Shown: positions 7,852 through 15,629, counted from the stretch's first letter. The stretch: DNA of 64,000 nt from Burkholderiaceae bacterium (GCA_913776825.1 CAJYPV010000032.1:62001-126000); one strand, 5' to 3'. Notes: a model not told the origin generated them from the letters alone. Numbers and translations are program-made.

Positions 7852-9091
7852 CCCTGTACCCGTTTCAGTACCGCTCGGAAGTAGAACTTTCCGGCTCCTC
7901 TGACATCGCCGCGGCCGCCTGCAGGCGGCTGCGGCGGGCGAATTCGGCTGGCGTGGACCACTCTAACGCTGAGTGGGGACGGTTCTCGTTGTAGTCCCGT
8001 CGCCAAGCCTCGATCTTGGCCCGCGCATCGTCCAGTGACAAGAACCAATGCTCGTTCAGGCACTCCTGGCGCAGGCGCCCGTTGAAGCTCTCGACTGTGG
8101 CGTTGTCCGTCGGCTTGCCTGGTCGGCTGAAGTCCAGTTCGACGCCCCGCTCGTAGGCCCATTTGTCCATGGCCTTGGAGATGAACTCGCTGCCGTTGTC
8201 GGTCTTGATGGTCAGCGGCAGCCCGCGGTGCAAGACGATGCCACTGAGGACGCGCACGACGTCTTCGCCCTTCAAGCTCTGGCCCACGTCGATCGCCAGG
8301 CACTCGCGCGTGTACAGGTCAACCACGGTGAGCATGCGCAACTTGCGGCCGTCGAACAAGTTGTCGGCGACAAAATCCATGCTCCAGATTTCGTTGATGG
8401 CATGGGCTAGCTGTTTGGGCTGCCGCAGCTGGGCGGCCTTGTTCCTCTTCGGCCGCTTGAGCCGCAGTGACAGCCCTTCATCCCGATAGAGGCGGTACAC
8501 GCGCTTGACGTTGTCGGGGTGGCCTTCGCGGCGCAGGAGCACGTGCACCCGGCGGTAGCCGTAGTGCACGCGTGTGCTGGTGATCTCCTTGATGCGCATG
8601 CGCAGCGCGGTCTCGTCCTTCTTGACCGGCTTGTAGAAGAAGCTGCCCGGCGACACGTTGGCCACGCGCATGGCATTGCGCTGGCTGCAGCCAAACAGGC
8701 GCATCAGCTCTGGCACCAGCTCTCGCCGCCGCGAAGGCCCTAGGCTTTTTTTGCGACGATGTGCTGCAGCATGGCCTTGTCCAGGCTCAGGTCCGCGACG
8801 ATCTGGCTTGAGCTTGCGGTTCTCTTCCTCGAGCTGACGCATCCGTCGCAGCTCCGATGGGCCCACGCCGGCGTACTTCTGACGCCACTTGTAGAAGGTC
8901 GCGCTGCTAATGCCCATCTTGCGGCAAACCTCTTCGACGCTGATGCCCAGCTCAGCCTGCTTGAGCGCGTAGGCCATCTGCTCCTCGGTGAACTTGCTCT
9001 TCCTCATGGCATGAACTCCTGGCCCCTTCCAGAGCCTCTTCATGCCGGTCCATTCTGTTACCGAACGGTACGGAAACCTGGGACAGGGTCA
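7849..9091 (-). mobile_element. IS3-family insertion sequence (IS407-like)
   Basis: A 1243-bp element with terminal inverted repeats: TGACCCTGTACCCGTTTC at the left end (from 7849) and TGACCCTGTCCCAGGTTTCC reading inward from the right end (9091), then GTACCG and CGG shared further in. It contains one transposase reading frame on the minus strand. Flanking 4-bp sequences differ (CCTG at 7845-7848, CGGA at 9092-9095), so no target-site duplication is left. The left end truncates the M48 gene and the right end lies 20 bp from the stop of the first integron cassette. Confidence 0.9.
7865..9007 (-). CDS. IS3-family transposase, OrfA and OrfB fused in one frame
   Basis: 380 codons from MRKSKFTEEQMAYALKQAE (OrfA HTH) to the DDE integrase domain of OrfB (WSMDFVADNLFDGRKLRMLT, TDNGSEF, and the final catalytic Glu in TDNATVESFNGRLRQE). 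In this family OrfA and OrfB are normally in different frames and joined by -1 slippage. Here the slippery run (seven T on the plus strand, 8746-8752) is intact, but one extra base near 8805 in the leucine-zipper part of OrfA shifts the frame earlier. The result is a continuous frame with about 22 garbled residues (starting PDRRGPEPG). Whether the product still transposes is doubtful. An ATG 12 codons further upstream is possible. Confidence 0.88.
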   Translation of the reverse strand: MRKSKFTEEQMAYALKQAELGISVEEVCRKMGISSATFYKWRQKYAGVGPSELRRMRQLEEENRKLKPDRRGPEPGQGHAAAHRRKKSLGPSRRRELVPELMRLFGCSQRNAMRVANVSPGSFFYKPVKKDETALRMRIKEITSTRVHYGYRRVHVLLRREGHPDNVKRVYRLYRDEGLSLRLKRPKRNKAAQLRQPKQLAHAINEIWSMDFVADNLFDGRKLRMLTVVDLYTRECLAIDVGQSLKGEDVVRVLSGIVLHRGLPLTIKTDNGSEFISKAMDKWAYERGVELDFSRPGKPTDNATVESFNGRLRQECLNEHWFLSLDDARAKIEAWRRDYNENRPHSALEWSTPAEFARRSRLQAAAAMSEEPESSTSERY

Positions 9092-9111
9092 CGGAGAAGC
9101 CGACTGAGCGA

Positions 9112-9426
9112 CTATGGTCGGACTGGCGCATAGAGCTTGATGTTGTACGCCGAATCGACGAACGCCATGGTGCCGCACTTGGGACACTCGGCGACCACCT
9201 TTGACTTCGCGACGATGGTATCAACGTACTCAGATCGCGGACCTGCCAGCTCGGCGGGACCTTGGTCTGTGAGTTCCTCGGGAACCAGCAGGTGAAGGCC
9301 GTGGCCTTCGTACAGATTCGTGCGGACCACTTGGCCGCACTTGCAGGTGTATTTGCTGGCCAATTGGTGCTCTCGTTTGGGTGCTGTTCGGGAAGGGAGT
9401 AGCTGAAGGCGAGGCCGCCACGGCAT
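9112..9426 (-). CDS. Integron-cassette protein with zinc-ribbon cysteines (unknown)
   Basis: A 104-residue protein I do not recognise. It has a CxC motif (YTCKCGQVVRTNL, about residues 26-38) and a later CPKC, which together could bind one zinc ion as a zinc ribbon. The ATG is 13 nt behind an attC box, the usual spacing for a cassette gene. It is the distal member of the array: its own downstream attC is missing, because the IS right end begins only 20 bp after its stop codon. The N-terminal 20 residues are atypical (basic, no cysteine), so a later TTG start is possible. Confidence 0.55.
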   Translation of the reverse strand: MPWRPRLQLLPSRTAPKREHQLASKYTCKCGQVVRTNLYEGHGLHLLVPEELTDQGPAELAGPRSEYVDTIVAKSKVVAECPKCGTMAFVDSAYNIKLYAPVRP

Positions 9427-9439
9427 CCGCCGGTATGGC

Positions 9440-9498
9440 GCCTAACGTGCAGGCTCAGCGGACGGCGAAGCCGTCCGCCGCTGCGTAGGAAGTTCGCA
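9440..9498 (-). repeat. attC-like site 1 (integron cassette recombination site)
   Basis: Left box GCCTAAC (9440-9446) fits RYYYAAC; the right box GTTCGCA (9492-9498) is a degenerate GTTRRRY. Between them an imperfect palindrome (CAGCGGACGGC ... GCCGTCCGC) with extra unpaired bases can fold as the single-stranded hairpin recognised by integron integrases. Its core (9453-9478) differs from that of site 3 at one base in 26. Confidence 0.65.
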
Positions 9499-9503
9499 AG
9501 ATT

Positions 9504-9998
9504 TCAAGCAAACACTCCCCAGATAGGCTCGTACTTGACAGTCACTGATCGATGGGGGATCTGGCGCGCGGTGAGAAAGGTTTCATGCTCACGAATGTGG
9601 GCCAAAAGTTCGTTAACGCCATCCGGTGACCAGCAAAACCGATTGCCTTCGGGTGCTGCCGGCTTGAGGCGCTCGATGAGACCCGACGCTATAACCGTTT
9701 CCCACCAGGGGTAGTTGAACGACAGCCGAAGCCTCGATCCATTCGCAGGTTCCGGAATGTCATTGCGCCTAAAGAGTCGCATCATGCCGACTTCAAATGG
9801 CGACGACGATCCGCGGTGGACATGCACGTAATAGAAGGCAAGCCCGTCTCCGTCCTTCTCCGCGGCGTTCTCCGCCGGCTCATTCTTGTAGAAGGATGTC
9901 ATCAGTTCGATCGCGTCGTCGAGCGTCAGCGTCTTCTGCGTCAGCCCGCGCTCCTTCAGGACTGATCTGAATGCTTTGTATGAGTCTTCCGCGCGCAT
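9504..9998 (-). CDS. Integron-cassette protein, unknown
   Basis: A 164-residue soluble protein with no motif I recognise. It starts MRAEDSYKAFRSVLKERG, has a central YYVHVHRGSSSPFEVGMMR segment with two histidines and ends VKYEPIWGVFA. No signal peptide or membrane segment. It sits between attC sites 1 and 2, its start 12 nt from the box of site 2. Lower G+C third positions than the chromosomal genes around suggest foreign origin. Confidence 0.65.
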   Translation of the reverse strand: MRAEDSYKAFRSVLKERGLTQKTLTLDDAIELMTSFYKNEPAENAAEKDGDGLAFYYVHVHRGSSSPFEVGMMRLFRRNDIPEPANGSRLRLSFNYPWWETVIASGLIERLKPAAPEGNRFCWSPDGVNELLAHIREHETFLTARQIPHRSVTVKYEPIWGVFA

Positions 9999-10010
9999 CG
10001 TTCTACTGCC

Positions 10011-10080
10011 TTCTAACGTGAAAGCTCAGCCGACCAAGCAAGCGAAGTTGGCGTGGGTCGGCTGCAGCGAAAGGTTGGGC
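10011..10080 (-). repeat. attC-like site 2
   Basis: TTCTAAC at 10011-10017 and GTTGGGC at 10074-10080, 70 bp apart outer to outer. The inside pairs as AGCTCAGCCGACC with GGTCGGCTGCAGC around a central AAGCAAGCGAAGTTGGCG region. Lies between two minus-strand cassette genes. Confidence 0.75.
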
Positions 10081-10085
10081 GGAGA

Positions 10086-10412
10086 CTACACATGTAAGAA
10101 GAACTTTGCGAGAAACAAACTGCCCACGAAGGAGCCAATCCAGGACAAGAAGCGGACTCGCTTAACCATCAGCTCGTTCTCGACCAAAGCGGCAGGGCGT
10201 TGCTTGGCTTGCCACCAAGCTCCGATCAAGAAGGCCGGGTAGAAACCAAAGGCCGCAGGAACTACGAAAGCCTTGGTGAAGCTGTCCGACTTCACAAGAA
10301 ACAACCCAGCGACCCCAAACATAAGGTAGGTCTTCACCCACGTATCGCGTAACTCATGGATCGGCCTGAGGTCGCTCCATGAGTAGGTGAAGAAGTAGTC
10401 ACGAAACTTCAT
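10086..10412 (-). CDS. Integron-cassette membrane protein, unknown
   Basis: 108 residues from ATG 10412 (MKFRDYFFTYSWSDL); an ATG five codons upstream would lie inside the attC site and is less likely. Two to three hydrophobic segments (about residues 27-45, 48-65 and 87-105) suggest a small inner-membrane protein. No family recognised. Flanked on both sides by attC-like sites, so it is a typical single-gene cassette. Confidence 0.65.
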   Translation of the reverse strand: MKFRDYFFTYSWSDLRPIHELRDTWVKTYLMFGVAGLFLVKSDSFTKAFVVPAAFGFYPAFLIGAWWQAKQRPAALVENELMVKRVRFLSWIGSFVGSLFLAKFFLHV

Positions 10413-10421
10413 CGCCAAGCC

Positions 10422-10478
10422 GCTCAACGTGCAAGCTCAGCGGATGGCGAAGCCGTCCGCTGGGGCGAAGGGTTGAGC
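10422..10478 (-). repeat. attC-like site 3
   Basis: The cleanest of the set: GCTCAAC (10422-10428) and GTTGAGC (10472-10478) are perfectly complementary, the site is 57 bp long (classic '59-base element' size), and the interior CAGCGGATGGC-GAA-GCCGTCCGCTG forms a stem with one G-T pair. Confidence 0.85.
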
Positions 10479-10490
10479 GGCACGCTGGCG

Positions 10491-10775
10491 CTATGCCTCT
10501 GCGTCATAAACCTCCCGCCGAAGCGCCAGCGTTAGCTTCGCGCAGAGCTTTGTGACCCAGCCGCGAAAAAGCAGAGGATCGACGTTCCCTTCGAGCAGCA
10601 AGCCACTTGGCTCCGCAGACGCTGACAGATACATGGAACTGTCGAGTGCGCCAAACCAGCATGGCACGGACTGACCTGGCATCCAGCCATCCATCGTTTC
10701 GTAGACCGCCATGACCTTGGCCCATTCGGACTCGGCAAGGTCATACGGCAAATTCAGGGTGATCGATTGGCTCAT
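10491..10775 (-). CDS. Integron-cassette protein, unknown
   Basis: 94 residues from ATG 10775 (MSQSITLNLPYDLAESEWAK). The reading frame is open for 60 more codons upstream, but those run through the attC site and into the neighbouring gene, so I exclude them. Motifs include YETMDGWMPG, CWFGALDSS and SASAEPSGLLLEG; the C-terminus is LALRREVYDAEA. It reminds me of small proteins found repeatedly in environmental cassette arrays, but I cannot name a family. Soluble, acidic, no signal. Confidence 0.7.
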   Translation of the reverse strand: MSQSITLNLPYDLAESEWAKVMAVYETMDGWMPGQSVPCWFGALDSSMYLSASAEPSGLLLEGNVDPLLFRGWVTKLCAKLTLALRREVYDAEA

Positions 10776-10784
10776 ATCAGTGCC

Positions 10785-10843
10785 GCTCAACGTTGAAGCT
10801 GAGCGGCCAGCCGGTTGAGGTCCGCTTGAGCGACCGGTTAGCC
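10785..10843 (-). repeat. attC-like site 4
   Basis: 59 bp, GCTCAAC (10785-10791) to GTTAGCC (10837-10843). The stop codon TAA of the cassette gene that ends at 10838 lies inside the GGCTAAC box as read on the minus strand. Confidence 0.75.
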
Positions 10844-11311
10844 CGCATGATTTCGTCCTTGGCGAGCCAACAGCATTGCAGTACCAGCCACAGTGGTAGC
10901 GCCAGCAAATGCAGGCAGAGGCGACAGACCGGTTACCAGGTTCAACCAGGCCCACAAGATTGGATTGGCTGCATCAGGACAAAGAGCCGCACTCTTGCAG
11001 ACTGCCGCCAATGATGCGGAGGGCAGGAGGGGCGCGATCAGGGTGGCCAGTGCTGCCAAGGCTGAGAGCAAGACCAATGTTGCTGTGCACCGCCAGGCCT
11101 TTGAGACTCTTAAGGCACGACCAGCCGCCCAGGATGCGAGCCAAAGCACGACGAAGTACGCGGGCCATACACCGCTGATGAAGCCGACGCGAACAGCAGA
11201 CAGTGTTTTGTACTGACCCGCTGCGTTGAGGCCATCGCTAAACCCAGTGGCGAGCAAAGCTGTCGCACCGAGAGCAGCGATAAGAAGGGGCAGGCGAGTG
11301 GAGGATGCCAT
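10838..11311 (-). CDS. Integron-cassette polytopic membrane protein, unknown
   Basis: 157 residues from ATG 11311 (MASSTRLPLLIAALG), chosen because the 16 codons above it fall in the attC site. Four hydrophobic stretches (about residues 7-25, 43-63, 73-95 and 127-149) indicate a four-helix membrane protein; two cysteines (CKSAALC) lie in the loop before the last helix. No family recognised. Its stop codon is part of attC-like site 4. Confidence 0.68.
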   Translation of the reverse strand: MASSTRLPLLIAALGATALLATGFSDGLNAAGQYKTLSAVRVGFISGVWPAYFVVLWLASWAAGRALRVSKAWRCTATLVLLSALAALATLIAPLLPSASLAAVCKSAALCPDAANPILWAWLNLVTGLSPLPAFAGATTVAGTAMLLARQGRNHAG

Positions 11312-11314
11312 GCG

Positions 11315-11383
11315 GGCTAACGTTCGACATGAGCGGCATGCCCCGGCTTGCCCGGGCATGTCCGCTCGATGGAGGGGTTAGGC
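11315..11383 (-). repeat. attC-like site 5
   Basis: 69 bp, GGCTAAC (11315-11321) to GTTAGGC (11377-11383), both exact consensus. The interior pairs as GAGCGGCATGCCC with GGGCATGTCCGCTC around a CGGCTTGC loop. The stop codon of the gene ending at 11378 is inside the box. Confidence 0.85.
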
Positions 11384-11662
11384 CTCGGCCGCATGGACTT
11401 GGTGCTCTACGCTTCCCTCGTGGAAGCGAACAACCTTGAACTCAGTGGCTGAACACCTAAAGGCGACAAGGTACTCCTCTCCTTGCCCTGCAAGCCCTTC
11501 GGCCCAGCGAAGAGCGATCAATTCATGGTCTTCGCTATCCGGAACGCCAGCGAGGGCTCGAATGTTCTTGCGCTCGGGAAAGCACACCGTCGGCTGAAAC
11601 CCCTTGAACCCCGGCTTGTTGATTACATCGCGCGTGATCTCCACGAACTGCTCGATCTGCAT
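11378..11662 (-). CDS. Integron-cassette protein, unknown
   Basis: 94 residues, MQIEQFVEITRDVINKPGF at the start and HEGSVEHQVHAAEA at the end; soluble, no signal peptide, no recognised motif. It is the cassette nearest to gyrB. The stop TAA coincides with the attC box GCCTAAC. Its start codon is 40 bp from attC-like site 6. Confidence 0.68.
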   Translation of the reverse strand: MQIEQFVEITRDVINKPGFKGFQPTVCFPERKNIRALAGVPDSEDHELIALRWAEGLAGQGEEYLVAFRCSATEFKVVRFHEGSVEHQVHAAEA

Positions 11663-11702
11663 CCGAATCCTTCCCGGCCTATCGGCTGGACATCAACACG
11701 GG

Positions 11703-11776
11703 GCCTAACGTGTTCTCGGGAGACAGCAGCCCCTGACTCCTCACGAATCAGGGGCTATACGCATCATTGGTTAGAA
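11703..11776 (-). repeat. attC-like site 6, next to gyrB
   Basis: 74 bp, GCCTAAC (11703-11709) to GTTAGAA (11770-11776; the last base departs from consensus). The centre holds a perfect 9-bp stem AGCCCCTGA/TCAGGGGCT around an 11-nt loop, stronger than in the other sites. Only 79 bp separate it from the gyrB stop codon and no gene fits in that space, so this is the array edge. Confidence 0.6.
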
Positions 11777-11855
11777 AGTCCGGCGTTATCCAGGAAATCC
11801 GTCCGACGAATTCGTGACCTTGCCGGCTAAAACCGTCCTCTCACAAGATCACCGC

Positions 11856-14384
11856 TCACACATCAATATTCGCCGCCCTCAACGCATTCTGCTCAATGAA
11901 GTCCCGCCGCGGCTCGACCTCATCGCCCATCAGCATCGTGAACACGCGATCCGCCTCGATCGCATCTTCGATCTGCACGCGCAGCAGACGGCGGACGGTC
12001 GGATCCATGGTCGTTTCCCACAGCTGTTCCGGGTTCATCTCGCCCAGACCCTTGTAGCGCTGACGGCCGACGCTGGATTCGGCTTGCGTCATCAGCCAGG
12101 CCATCGCGGCGCGGAAATCACCGACCTTCGATTCCTTGGCCTTGTCGCCCTCACCCTTGCGCACCACGGCCTCTTCAGTCACCAGGCCCTTGAAGGTCTT
12201 GCCCGCAGTGGCCAGCACCTCGTAATCCGCGCCGTGCACGAAATCGGCGGTGATGATGCTTGAACGCACATTGCCGTGATGACGGCGCGAGATGCGCAGC
12301 AACAGCTTGTCCGTGCGGGGATCGGTCTCTGCGGTGACCGTCGCGTCATGCAGCTGCGTTTGCAGCGCGGTGGCGGCGATCTCGGCGGCGTCCTTGGTGT
12401 CCAGGTTGATGGCCAGACCGGACGCCAGCAGATGCAGCGCCTCGCCGTCCATCCAGGCCGACAGGCGCTCGATGACGTTCTGCGCCGCCACATATTGGCG
12501 CGCCTTGCTTTCCAGGTCTTCGCCCTTGAGCACCGGGCCGGTGCCGATGCCGGCGGTGTGCAGCTCGGCATCGTTCAGCGCGACCTTCAGCAGGAAGCCG
12601 TCCAGCTCATGGCCGTCCTTCAGGTATTGCTCCTGCTTGCCGACCTTGACCTTGTACAGCGGCGGCTGCGCGATGTAGATGTGGCCGCGCTCGACCAGCT
12701 CCGGCATCTGCCGATAGAAGAAGGTCAGCAGCAGCGTGCGGATGTGGGCGCCGTCCACGTCCGCGTCGGTCATGATGATGATGCGGTGGTAGCGCAGCTT
12801 GTCCGGATTGAAGTCATCGCTGCCGGCGCCGCGGCCGATGCCGGTGCCCAGCGCCGTGATCAGCGTGATGATTTCATTGCTGGTCAGCAGCTTCTCGTAG
12901 CGCGCCTTCTCGACGTTCAGGATCTTGCCGCGCAGCGGCAGGATCGCCTGGAACTTGCGGTCCCGACCTTGCTTGGCCGAGCCGCCGGCGGAGTCACCCT
13001 CCACGATGTAGATCTCGCACAGGGCGGGATCCTTTTCCTGGCAGTCCGCCAGCTTGCCGGGCAGCCCCAGGCCATCCAGCACGCCCTTGCGGCGCGTCAT
13101 TTCGCGGGCCTTGCGGGCTGCCTCACGCGCCCGGGCAGCGTCCAGGATCTTGCCGCAGATGGTCTTCGCATCCAGCGGGTTCTCGAGCAGGTAATCGGTC
13201 AGCAGGCGCGACACGATGTCTTCCACCGGCGCCCGCACCTCGCTGGACACCAGCTTGTCCTTGGTCTGCGAGCTGAACTTCGGCTCTGGCACCTTGACGC
13301 TGACCACGCAGGCCAGGCCTTCGCGCATGTCGTCGCCGGCGACCTCGACCTTGGCCTTCTTCGCCAGCTCGTTGTCCTCGATGTACTTGTTGATGACCCG
13401 CGTCATCGCGGCGCGCAGACCGGTCAGGTGGGTGCCACCGTCACGCTGCGGAATGTTGTTGGTGAAGCAGAGGACGTTTTCATTGAAACCGTCGTTCCAC
13501 TGCATCGCGACCTCGACACCGATGTTGGTGCCCTGCTCCGACATCTTGTCGCCCTGCGCGTGGAAGATGTTGGGATGCAGCGTCGTCTTGCCCTTGTTGA
13601 TGAACTCGACAAAGCCCTTCACGCCGCCCGCATAGGCGAAGTTGTCTTCCTTGTTGTTGCGCTCATCGACCAGACGGATCTTCACGCCGTTGTTCAGGAA
13701 CGAGAGCTCACGCAGGCGCTTGGCCAGGATGTCGTAATGGAACTCGTTGTTCTGGGTGAAGATTTCGGTGTCGGGCAGGAAATGCACTTCCGTGCCGCGC
13801 TTGTCGGTCTCGCCGATCACGCGCATCGGGCTGGTCTCGGCGCCATCGCGCACTTCGATCAGGCGGTCCTGCGGGATGCCCTTCTTGAACTCGATCTGAT
13901 GGACCTTGCCCTCGCGGCGCACCGTCAGGCGCAGCGTCTTGGACAGCGCATTCACGCAGGACACGCCCACGCCGTGCAGACCGCCCGACACCTTGTAGCT
14001 GTTCTGGTTGAACTTGCCGCCCGCATGCAGCTCGGTCAGCGCGATCTCGGCGGCTGAGCGCTTCGGCTCATGCTTGTCGTCCATCTTGACGCCGGTCGGA
14101 ATGCCGCGGCCGTTGTCGATGACGGAGATCGAGTTGTCGGTGTGGATGGTGACGACGATGTCGTCGCAATAGCCGGCCAGCGCCTCGTCGATGGAGTTGT
14201 CGACGACCTCGAAAACCAGGTGATGCAGGCCGGTGCCGTCGGACGTGTCACCGATGTACATGCCGGGCCGCTTGCGGACCGCCTCCAGGCCTTCCAGGAT
14301 CTGGATGCTGGACTCGCCGTAGCCCGCGCCGTCGCCTTGCGGTGCGGGGACGGGGGTGTTCTCGGTATTCGGAGTGTCGCTCAT
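11856..14384 (-). CDS. gyrB: DNA gyrase subunit B
   Basis: 842 residues. The ATPase part shows VDNSIDEALA (61-70) and GGLHGVGVSCVNAL; the TOPRIM domain has EGDSAGGSAKQGRDR and MTDADVDGAHIRTLLL; the C-terminus carries QRYKGLGEMNPEQLWETTMD. With GyrA it introduces negative supercoils using ATP. The long insert in the TOPRIM region is normal for proteobacterial GyrB. It follows dnaN by 120 bp with no recF between, as in Burkholderiales. Instead of an obvious terminator its 3' side runs into the cassette array. Confidence 0.98.
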   Translation of the reverse strand: MSDTPNTENTPVPAPQGDGAGYGESSIQILEGLEAVRKRPGMYIGDTSDGTGLHHLVFEVVDNSIDEALAGYCDDIVVTIHTDNSISVIDNGRGIPTGVKMDDKHEPKRSAAEIALTELHAGGKFNQNSYKVSGGLHGVGVSCVNALSKTLRLTVRREGKVHQIEFKKGIPQDRLIEVRDGAETSPMRVIGETDKRGTEVHFLPDTEIFTQNNEFHYDILAKRLRELSFLNNGVKIRLVDERNNKEDNFAYAGGVKGFVEFINKGKTTLHPNIFHAQGDKMSEQGTNIGVEVAMQWNDGFNENVLCFTNNIPQRDGGTHLTGLRAAMTRVINKYIEDNELAKKAKVEVAGDDMREGLACVVSVKVPEPKFSSQTKDKLVSSEVRAPVEDIVSRLLTDYLLENPLDAKTICGKILDAARAREAARKAREMTRRKGVLDGLGLPGKLADCQEKDPALCEIYIVEGDSAGGSAKQGRDRKFQAILPLRGKILNVEKARYEKLLTSNEIITLITALGTGIGRGAGSDDFNPDKLRYHRIIIMTDADVDGAHIRTLLLTFFYRQMPELVERGHIYIAQPPLYKVKVGKQEQYLKDGHELDGFLLKVALNDAELHTAGIGTGPVLKGEDLESKARQYVAAQNVIERLSAWMDGEALHLLASGLAINLDTKDAAEIAATALQTQLHDATVTAETDPRTDKLLLRISRRHHGNVRSSIITADFVHGADYEVLATAGKTFKGLVTEEAVVRKGEGDKAKESKVGDFRAAMAWLMTQAESSVGRQRYKGLGEMNPEQLWETTMDPTVRRLLRVQIEDAIEADRVFTMLMGDEVEPRRDFIEQNALRAANIDV

Positions 14385-14504
14385 CAGGGGGTACTCGAGG
14401 CCGCCACGCGGCCGTTTGTCAATCTGGCTAGAACCCCCGCCGGACGGGGGCCCGGGATGCGCAACCCGGCGCTCCCCGCGAGGAGCCGCCGGTGCGCAAC
14501 AACC

Positions 14505-15629
14505 TTAAATCCGCATCGGCATGACCACGTACTTGAAGCCGGCGTGGTCCGGAATGCTCAGCAGCGCACTGGACGAGCTGTCGTTCAGGTCGATGCGGAC
14601 CATGTCCTGGCTCATGTTGGCCAGCACATCCATCAGGTAGGTCACATTGAAACCGGTCTCGATCTGGTCGCCGCCGTAGTCGATCTCGATTTCTTCCTTG
14701 GCTTCTTCCTGCTCGGCATTGCTGGAGGCGATCGACAGCAGACCCGGATCGAAGGCCAGGCGCACCGCCTTGAACTTCTCGCTGGTCAGGATCGCCGCAC
14801 GCTGCAGCGCGGCCAGCAGTTGCTGACGGCCCAGGATGACGTGGAACTTGTGGTTCTTCGGAATGACGCGGTTGTAGTCGGGGAACTTGCCCTCGACCAG
14901 CTTGGTCACGAATTCCATGCCGCTGAAGCTGAACTTGGCCTGGTTGCCGGCAAAGCGCATCTCGATCGGGGCCTGGTCTTCCTCGCCCTTGCCGCCGTCC
15001 TTGAGCAGGCGCATCAGCTCCAGCACCGTCTTGCGCGGCAGGATCACTTCCTGGCGCGGCATTTCGGTGTCGGTCTCGGCCTGCGCCAGGCCCAGACGGT
15101 GGCCGTCGGTGGCGACCAGCGTCAGCGTCTTGCCTTCGGCGACGAACAGGATGCCGTTCAGGTAATAGCGGATGTCATGCACCGCCATCGCGAAGTGCAC
15201 CTGATTGATCAGGCCCTTCAAGGTCTTCTGCGGCACGCTGAACGCGGGACCGAAATCGGCGGCTTCCTGCACCAGCGGGAAGTCGTCGGCCGGCAGCGTC
15301 TGCAGCGTGAAGCGGCTCTTGCCGCCCTGCAGCGTCATCTTGTTCTGGTTGGAGGTCAGGCTGACGGTCTGGTCCGACGGCATCGAACGCAGGATGTCGA
15401 TCAGCTTGCGGGCGCCCACGGTGGTCGAGAAGTCGCCCGCGTCGCCGTCGAATTCGACGGTCGTGCGGACCTGGATTTCCAGATCGCTCGTGGTCAGCTC
15501 CACCTGCGGTCCCTGCTTGCGGATCAGCACATTGGCCAGGATGGGCAGGGTGTGGCGCCGCTCCACAATGCCGGACACTGCCTGCAGCGCGGCAAGCACC
15601 TTGTCCTGGCTGGCTTTCAACACGATCAT
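14505..15629 (-). CDS. dnaN: DNA polymerase III beta subunit (sliding clamp)
   Basis: 374 residues, close to the usual 366-380. N-terminus MIVLKASQDKVLAALQAVSG and C-terminus HAGFKYVVMPMRI are diagnostic. It forms the ring that tethers polymerase to DNA and docks many repair proteins. Located 70 bp behind dnaA on the same strand, presumably in one operon with it. Confidence 0.98.
   Translation of the reverse strand: MIVLKASQDKVLAALQAVSGIVERRHTLPILANVLIRKQGPQVELTTSDLEIQVRTTVEFDGDAGDFSTTVGARKLIDILRSMPSDQTVSLTSNQNKMTLQGGKSRFTLQTLPADDFPLVQEAADFGPAFSVPQKTLKGLINQVHFAMAVHDIRYYLNGILFVAEGKTLTLVATDGHRLGLAQAETDTEMPRQEVILPRKTVLELMRLLKDGGKGEEDQAPIEMRFAGNQAKFSFSGMEFVTKLVEGKFPDYNRVIPKNHKFHVILGRQQLLAALQRAAILTSEKFKAVRLAFDPGLLSIASSNAEQEEAKEEIEIDYGGDQIETGFNVTYLMDVLANMSQDMVRIDLNDSSSSALLSIPDHAGFKYVVMPMRI

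Noticed and set aside
10776..10955. N-terminal extension of the cassette gene at 10491-10775
   Set aside because: It reads through the attC-like site and the next gene; ATG 10775 is the natural start.
12276..14057. 593-codon plus-strand open frame
   Set aside because: Antisense shadow of gyrB caused by high G+C; no domain, repetitive Gln/Arg/His composition.
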